Positions 59,505 to 64,000 of a stretch of 64,000 bases of DNA are shown here, piece by piece. The translations under genes and the position numbers were made by a program. Each line of letters opens with the position of its first letter. The stretch's first letter is position 1. The notes under the pieces are model-generated. The model was not told where the DNA came from, searched no databases, and was given only the letters and a program-made list of their open reading frames with translations. Origin of the DNA: Alistipes sp. UBA940 (GTDB lineage: Bacteria; Bacteroidota; Bacteroidia; Bacteroidales; Rikenellaceae); NCBI GenBank assembly GCA_002293425.1, contig DBDE01000009.1, positions 6,950-70,949 of the forward strand. The letters run 5' to 3'.

Positions 59505-60623
59505 ATGACTTTCGATCTGCAACATACTCTTCGGGGTGGGAAAGCGCGTGCCGGTGTGCTGAAAACCGACCACGGAGCCGTTCAAACACCCGTTTTTATG
59601 CCCGTGGGGACGGCGGCGACAGTCAAAGGTGTGTTCCACAGGGACTTGGAGGAGGCGCAAATTATTCTGGCCAACACCTATCACCTCTATCTGCGGCCCG
59701 GGACGAAGGTGCTGGAAGAGGCGGGGGGAGTGCACCGGTTTTGCGGTTGGAACAAGCCCGTGTTGACCGACAGCGGCGGATTTCAGGTCTTTTCACTGGC
59801 GGGATGCAGGAAAATTTCGGAGGAAGGGTGCAGGTTCGCCAGCCACATCGACGGTTCGCGCCACCTGTTCACCCCCGAAAATGTCATCGACACCCAGCGT
59901 TCCATCGGGGCGGACATAATGATGGCTTTCGACGAGTGTCCGCCCGGAACGGCCGACAGGCGATATGCCGAGAAGTCGCTCGATCTGACCCACAGATGGT
60001 TGGAGCGGTGTTGGGAGCAATTTGTCAGGACCGAGCCCAAGTATGGCTATTCGCAGAGCCTGTTTCCGATAGTTCAGGGGGTGGTTTACGAAGACCTGAG
60101 GGTTAAATCGGCCCGATTTGTGAAGCAATTTCCGGCCGACGGCTATGCGATAGGAGGACTTGCGGTGGGCGAGCCGGCCGAGGATATGTATCGGATGATA
60201 GAGGTTGTGAACGACGTGCTGCCCGCCGACAAGCCGCGGTATCTGATGGGGGTGGGTACTCCGGCTAATATTCTGGAAGCCATCGAGCGGGGAGTGGATA
60301 TGTTCGACTGCGTGATGCCGACTCGCAACGGGCGTAACGGGATGCTCTTCACGACCGAAGGGGTGATAAACATTCGGAACAAGAAGTGGGAGAGAGATTT
60401 TTCGGACATCGACCCGATGGGGCTAACCTTTGCGGACGGATACAGCAAAGCATACCTGCGCCACCTGACCATAAGCGGCGAGATGCTGGCGGCACAGATC
60501 GCCTCGTTGCACAACATATCGTTCTACCTTTGGCTCGTCACAGAGGCCAGAAAGCATATTTTGGGCGACACGTTCGCCGAGTGGAAGGGGGAAATATTAT
60601 CTAAAATTTCGAGAAGGCTATGA
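59505..60623 (+). CDS. tgt: tRNA-guanine transglycosylase (queuosine)
   Basis: 372 aa from ATG 59505 (MTFDLQHTLRGGKARAGVL). TGT motifs: TPVFMPVGTAATVKG, LTDSGGFQVFSL (D89), YAIGGLAVGEP, and CVMPTRNGRNG. It exchanges the wobble guanine of GUN anticodons for preQ1. The usual C-terminal zinc CxCxxC is not present: the segment reads IDPMGLTFADGYSKAYLRHL, with His retained. I recall other Bacteroidetes enzymes also lacking it. The stop overlaps the permease start by 4 bp. Confidence 0.92.
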   Translation: MTFDLQHTLRGGKARAGVLKTDHGAVQTPVFMPVGTAATVKGVFHRDLEEAQIILANTYHLYLRPGTKVLEEAGGVHRFCGWNKPVLTDSGGFQVFSLAGCRKISEEGCRFASHIDGSRHLFTPENVIDTQRSIGADIMMAFDECPPGTADRRYAEKSLDLTHRWLERCWEQFVRTEPKYGYSQSLFPIVQGVVYEDLRVKSARFVKQFPADGYAIGGLAVGEPAEDMYRMIEVVNDVLPADKPRYLMGVGTPANILEAIERGVDMFDCVMPTRNGRNGMLFTTEGVINIRNKKWERDFSDIDPMGLTFADGYSKAYLRHLTISGEMLAAQIASLHNISFYLWLVTEARKHILGDTFAEWKGEILSKISRRL

Positions 60624-61723
60624 AGTTTCCAGGGCTGAAGATACTCGACCGATACATCGTTCGCAAATTTCTGGGAACATGGGTCTTCTCCATCGCTATG
60701 TTCATAGTGATACTTGTCGTGTTCGACTATGTGGAGAAGGTGGACGACTTCATCACCAACAAGGCGGCCTTCGGGGATATAGTTTTCGACTATTATCTGA
60801 ACTTCATACCCTCGTTCATCAACCAGTTCTCGGGCTTGCTGACCTTCATCGGGGTGATATTTTTCACCTCCAAACTGGCCTACAACACCGAAATAGTGGC
60901 GATGCTGTCGAGCGGCGAGAGCTTCCGGAGGCTGATGTGGCCCTACTTCGTCTCGGCGGCCGCCATCTTTACCCTCGCGCTGGTGCTCAACCTGTGGGTC
61001 ATTCCGCCGTCGAGTGCCAAGCGGCTCAACTTCGAAAGTCAATACGTCACCAGCTCGATATTGAAAAGCCAGCAATTCGACGACGACATATTCCGCCAAA
61101 TAGAGCCCGGAACATTCGTCTACCTGCGCAACTGGTCGGGCGAGCGCAACGAAGCGAGCTTCTTTGCCATCGAACAATATGAAAACAACCGGCTGGTCGA
61201 AGTGCTCGAAGCCGAGCCGATCCTCTACACCGAAGATACCGACCGTTGGACTTCGAGGCGCTACACCGTCCGGCGTTTCGCCGACGACGGGACCGAAACC
61301 TTCGAACAAAAGAACGGACTGGACACATTGATAAACCTGAACACCGCAGACCTGGGGCGGGTGGACATATTGATAAAAACGCTGAAAATAGGCGAGCTGA
61401 ACCGCTTCATCCGCCAGCAAAAGGAGAAAGGGAGCGATATGATGGCCCTGTTCGAGGTGGAGCGGCAAAGCCGGTTCTCGTACCCGGCGGCGATATTCAT
61501 CCTCACCCTGATCGGCGTGTCGCTATCGTCGCGCAAAGTTCGCGGCGGAACGGGATTGCACATCGGGATGGGCATCACGCTCTGCTTTGCATACATTCTG
61601 TTCAGCCGGTTTGCCGAAGAGTTTGCCAAAGGCGGCATTCTTCCGGCGGCACTGAGCGTGTGGTTGCCCAATATTTTGTTTGCGGGGATTGCGGTATGGT
61701 TGTATATTAAAGCACCAAAATAA
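60620..61723 (+). CDS. LptF/LptG-family LPS export permease
   Basis: 367 aa, YjgP/YjgQ family. N-terminal pattern LKILDRYIVRKFLGTWVFSI, then membrane helices (MFIVILVVFDYVE; FSGLLTFIGVIFFT; YFVSAAAIFTLALVLNLWVI), a periplasmic beta-jellyroll domain (about 130-270) and two C-terminal helices. It belongs to the LptBFG transporter that extracts LPS from the inner membrane. Bacteroidetes often encode a single such subunit here. Overlaps tgt by 4 bp and precedes lysS by 3 bp. Confidence 0.9.
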   Translation: MKFPGLKILDRYIVRKFLGTWVFSIAMFIVILVVFDYVEKVDDFITNKAAFGDIVFDYYLNFIPSFINQFSGLLTFIGVIFFTSKLAYNTEIVAMLSSGESFRRLMWPYFVSAAAIFTLALVLNLWVIPPSSAKRLNFESQYVTSSILKSQQFDDDIFRQIEPGTFVYLRNWSGERNEASFFAIEQYENNRLVEVLEAEPILYTEDTDRWTSRRYTVRRFADDGTETFEQKNGLDTLINLNTADLGRVDILIKTLKIGELNRFIRQQKEKGSDMMALFEVERQSRFSYPAAIFILTLIGVSLSSRKVRGGTGLHIGMGITLCFAYILFSRFAEEFAKGGILPAALSVWLPNILFAGIAVWLYIKAPK

Positions 61724-61726
61724 ATT

Positions 61727-63409
61727 ATGGAGAATTTAAGTGAACAGGAGGTTCTGAGGCGCGAAAGTCTGAGGCAGTTGCGGGAGCTGGGCATCGACCC
61801 CTATCCGGCGGCAGAATACAAAGTCACGATCGCGGCCAGCGACATAACGCCCGACAGCGGCCAGGTGCGCATCGCCGGAAGGATCATGAGCCGCAGAATT
61901 ATGGGGAGCGCATCGTTCTTCGAGCTGCAAGACCACACAGGGCGAATCCAGGTCTATATCAAAAGGGACGAAATGCCCGAAAACTTCTATAACACCGTAT
62001 TCAAAAAGCTACTCGACATCGGCGACTTTGTGGGCGTCCAGGGCGAAGCTTTCGTAACCCAAACGGGCGAGCTGAGCGTCCACTGCAAAGAGCTGAGGGT
62101 GCTCTCAAAATCGCTGCGACCGCTGCCCGTCGTCAAGGAAAAAGACGGCAAAACCTACGACGCCTTCACTGATCCCGAGCAGCGGTATAGGCAACGGTAC
62201 GTCGACCTGGTGGTCAACCCGGCCGTGAGAGACGTATTCGTGGCGCGGGCGAAAGTGATCTCGACGATGAGGCGTTTTTTCGACTCCTATGGCTATCTGG
62301 AAGTGGAAACGCCCATCCTGCAACCCATTGCCGGCGGTGCGGCGGCGCGGCCGTTCATCACCCACCACAATGCGCTCAGCACCCAGCTCTATCTCAGGGT
62401 GGCAAACGAGCTCTACCTGAAACGGCTCATAGTGGGGGGCTACGACGGCGTTTACGAGTTCGCCAAAGATTTTCGCAACGAAGGGATGGACCGGACGCAC
62501 AACCCCGAATTTACAGTGATGGAGATATACGTCGCCTGGAAAGACTATCGGTGGATGATGGAGTTCACCGAAAAGATGATAGCCGAGGTGGCAACTGCAC
62601 TGCACGGAACCACAAAACTGAGGGCCTGGGGCAACGATCTGGACTTTACCCCGCCATTCAAACGAATCACGATGAGGGATGCCATTCGCGAAAAAACGGG
62701 GATAGACATCGTCGGAAAGGGCGAAGAAGAGCTGCGCGAAGAGTGTCGCAATTTAGGCATAGCCACAGACGCCACGATGGGCAAAGGCAAGTTGATAGAT
62801 GCCATTTTCGGCGAAAAATGCGAAGCCGACCTCATTCAACCCACCTTCGTTATCGACTATCCGATAGAGATGTCGCCCCTGGTGAAACGGCATCGTACCG
62901 AGCCCGAACTGACCGAGCGGTTCGAACTGTTCGTCAACGGCAAAGAGATTTGCAACGCATACAGCGAACTGAACGACCCCATAGACCAGCTCGAAAGGTT
63001 TCAGGAACAACTGCGCCTGAGCGAAAAAGGCGACGACGAAGCAATGTTCATCGACGCAGACTTTGTGCGCGCGCTCGAATACGGGATGCCGCCCACCAGC
63101 GGAATGGGGATCGGCGTGGACAGGCTCGTGATGCTGCTAACCGACCAATCGTCGATACAAGACGTGTTGTTCTTCCCGCAAATGAAGCCCGAGAAAAAGG
63201 TGGTGGCCGAAGATTTGTCGGCCTATGTCGATGCGGGGATTCCCCGTGAATGGGCAGAAGTGTTGCAAAAGATGGGATATATAACTTTGGAATCGGTCAA
63301 AAAACTTGCCCCTGGAAAGTTGTTGAACGACCTGGGCGGGTTCAACAAAAAGAATAAACTCGGGCTCAAAAACCCCACGATGGAGGAGGTCAAACGATGG
63401 ATAGAATAG
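61727..63409 (+). CDS. lysS: Lysyl-tRNA synthetase (class II)
   Basis: 560 aa. An OB-fold tRNA-binding domain (about 50-140) is followed by the class II core: motif 2 [20 protein letters not shown] and motif 3 [22 protein letters not shown]-terminal extension of ~60 residues beyond the catalytic core ([38 protein letters not shown]) is longer than in E. coli. It charges tRNA-Lys. The last codons overlap the lpxI start by 13 bp. Confidence 0.96.
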   Translation: MENLSEQEVLRRESLRQLRELGIDPYPAAEYKVTIAASDITPDSGQVRIAGRIMSRRIMGSASFFELQDHTGRIQVYIKRDEMPENFYNTVFKKLLDIGDFVGVQGEAFVTQTGELSVHCKELRVLSKSLRPLPVVKEKDGKTYDAFTDPEQRYRQRYVDLVVNPAVRDVFVARAKVISTMRRFFDSYGYLEVETPILQPIAGGAAARPFITHHNALSTQLYLRVANELYLKRLIVGGYDGVYEFAKDFRNEGMDRTHNPEFTVMEIYVAWKDYRWMMEFTEKMIAEVATALHGTTKLRAWGNDLDFTPPFKRITMRDAIREKTGIDIVGKGEEELREECRNLGIATDATMGKGKLIDAIFGEKCEADLIQPTFVIDYPIEMSPLVKRHRTEPELTERFELFVNGKEICNAYSELNDPIDQLERFQEQLRLSEKGDDEAMFIDADFVRALEYGMPPTSGMGIGVDRLVMLLTDQSSIQDVLFFPQMKPEKKVVAEDLSAYVDAGIPREWAEVLQKMGYITLESVKKLAPGKLLNDLGGFNKKNKLGLKNPTMEEVKRWIE

Positions 63410-64000
63410 GTCTCATCGCGGGCAACGGGCGGATGCCGGTTGAGGTTCTTCGGCTGTGTGCGGATAAGGGTGTCGAAGTTTTTGTTGTGGGGCTTCGGCC
63501 CTTTGTGGAGGAAAAAGAGTTCGAGCGCGTGCCACACGTCTTTGCCCGACTGGGCGAAGCTGGCAAAATGGTCGGTTTCCTGCGCGCGAGCGGGGTGCGG
63601 AAGATCGTGATGGCAGGCGGGATCAGGCGGCCGTCGCTACGGGATCTTCGTCTGGACCGGATGGGGCTGGGAATCCTGTTTCGTATCCTGTGGACGTTCG
63701 TTCGCGGCGGTGACGACGGGCTGTTCAGGGCCGTGGTCAGTGAAGCGGAAAGACTGGGGTTGCAAATCGTCGGGGTGCAGGACGTTGTGCCCGAAATGAT
63801 GTTCGGCGAGGGAATATATGGCCGCGTGAAGCCCTCAGAGGAGGATATGGCAGATATTCGGATCGGCATCGAAGCCGCGCGGGAACTCGGTCTGGCCGAC
63901 ATCGGCCAAGCGGTGGTGGTGCAGGGTGGGGTGGTGCTTACGCGCGAAGACAGGAACGGGACGGATTCTCTGCTGCGGCGCGCATCACAGACAGCTCAAA
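63397..64000 (+). CDS. lpxI: UDP-2,3-diacylglucosamine pyrophosphatase LpxI (partial, runs off window)
   Basis: 201 codons visible, open to the window edge. It begins [20 protein letters not shown], the LpxI/DUF1009 N-terminal motif, then [20 protein letters not shown] and [16 protein letters not shown], and a C-terminal half starting [20 protein letters not shown]. LpxI hydrolyses UDP-2,3-diacylglucosamine to lipid X in lipid A synthesis. Start is inside the end of lysS. About a quarter of the protein lies beyond the window. Grouping with the LPS exporter gene fits envelope biogenesis. Confidence 0.88.
   Translation, partial: MDRIGLIAGNGRMPVEVLRLCADKGVEVFVVGLRPFVEEKEFERVPHVFARLGEAGKMVGFLRASGVRKIVMAGGIRRPSLRDLRLDRMGLGILFRILWTFVRGGDDGLFRAVVSEAERLGLQIVGVQDVVPEMMFGEGIYGRVKPSEEDMADIRIGIEAARELGLADIGQAVVVQGGVVLTREDRNGTDSLLRRASQTAQ

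Noticed and set aside
1..64000. CRISPR arrays, rRNA operon, insertion sequences with transposase, riboswitches
   Set aside because: No direct repeat arrays, rRNA segments, transposase genes or known riboswitch cores were seen while reading both strands by eye.

Overview
The window comes from a Bacteroidota chromosome, most likely order Bacteroidales; a Rikenellaceae or Alistipes-like host is a guess. Four things point there: promoters with the -33 TTTG / -7 TAnnTTTG pattern, Mfa/Fim-type fimbrial lipoproteins, a futalosine (Mqn) menaquinone pathway, and prophage families typical of Bacteroidetes siphoviruses.

Bases 1-28736 are almost all of an apparently intact siphovirus-type prophage. Its right end is a 3' fragment of tRNA-Asp (attR). 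The integrase gene is at the left edge, and the intact tRNA-Asp and attL should lie just left of the window. Minus-strand blocks read: early (HTH protein to replication-initiator-like protein, 27342-25796), packaging (TerS, TerL, portal, MuF-ADP-ribosyltransferase fusion, 25759-21022), head and tail (19267-3643, with a -1 frameshifted tail chaperone pair) and lysis (2634-1387). The last three share a promoter design with a 19-bp palindrome over the -33 element. Plus-strand cargo genes sit between the blocks: a Fic protein, an 81-aa unknown, and a small membrane protein plus lipoprotein. A LexA/CI-like repressor and a second small HTH gene read rightward at the right end.

Bases 28759-45500 are host DNA: two tandem minus-strand fimbrial adhesin-like lipoproteins, a VOC protein, a cluster made of an HTH gene, two DUF2589 genes and a predicted zinc deaminase, a FimB-like lipoprotein, an AsmA-like protein, tRNA-Asn, a DUF1573/NfnA/NfnB/nitrilase operon, an ECF sigma operon with a DUF4252 protein, and the TIGR03915/TIGR03916 radical-SAM DNA repair pair.

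Bases 45631-51890 are a fimbrial operon: major Mfa1/FimA-like pilin, Mfa2/FimB-like anchor with a cysteine cluster, and two accessory or tip subunits. A strong hairpin separates the pilin from the rest. The operon ends in a 164-bp MITE-like repeat; a second copy lies in the rpmH leader.

Bases 52042-64000 are housekeeping: mqnD (with an in-frame palindromic insert), mqnB and a Rel-family synthetase (minus); an AI-2E-type permease, rpmH and the RNase P RNA (plus); rsmG, an ECF sigma factor and a glycosyltransferase (minus); then tgt, an LptF/G permease, lysS and the start of lpxI (plus).

The observations most worth following are the DUF2589-deaminase cluster, the MuF-ART fusion, the shared late-promoter palindrome, the C-terminal alpha/beta domain shared by three fimbrial lipoproteins, the 164-bp repeat family, and the palindromic insert in mqnD.
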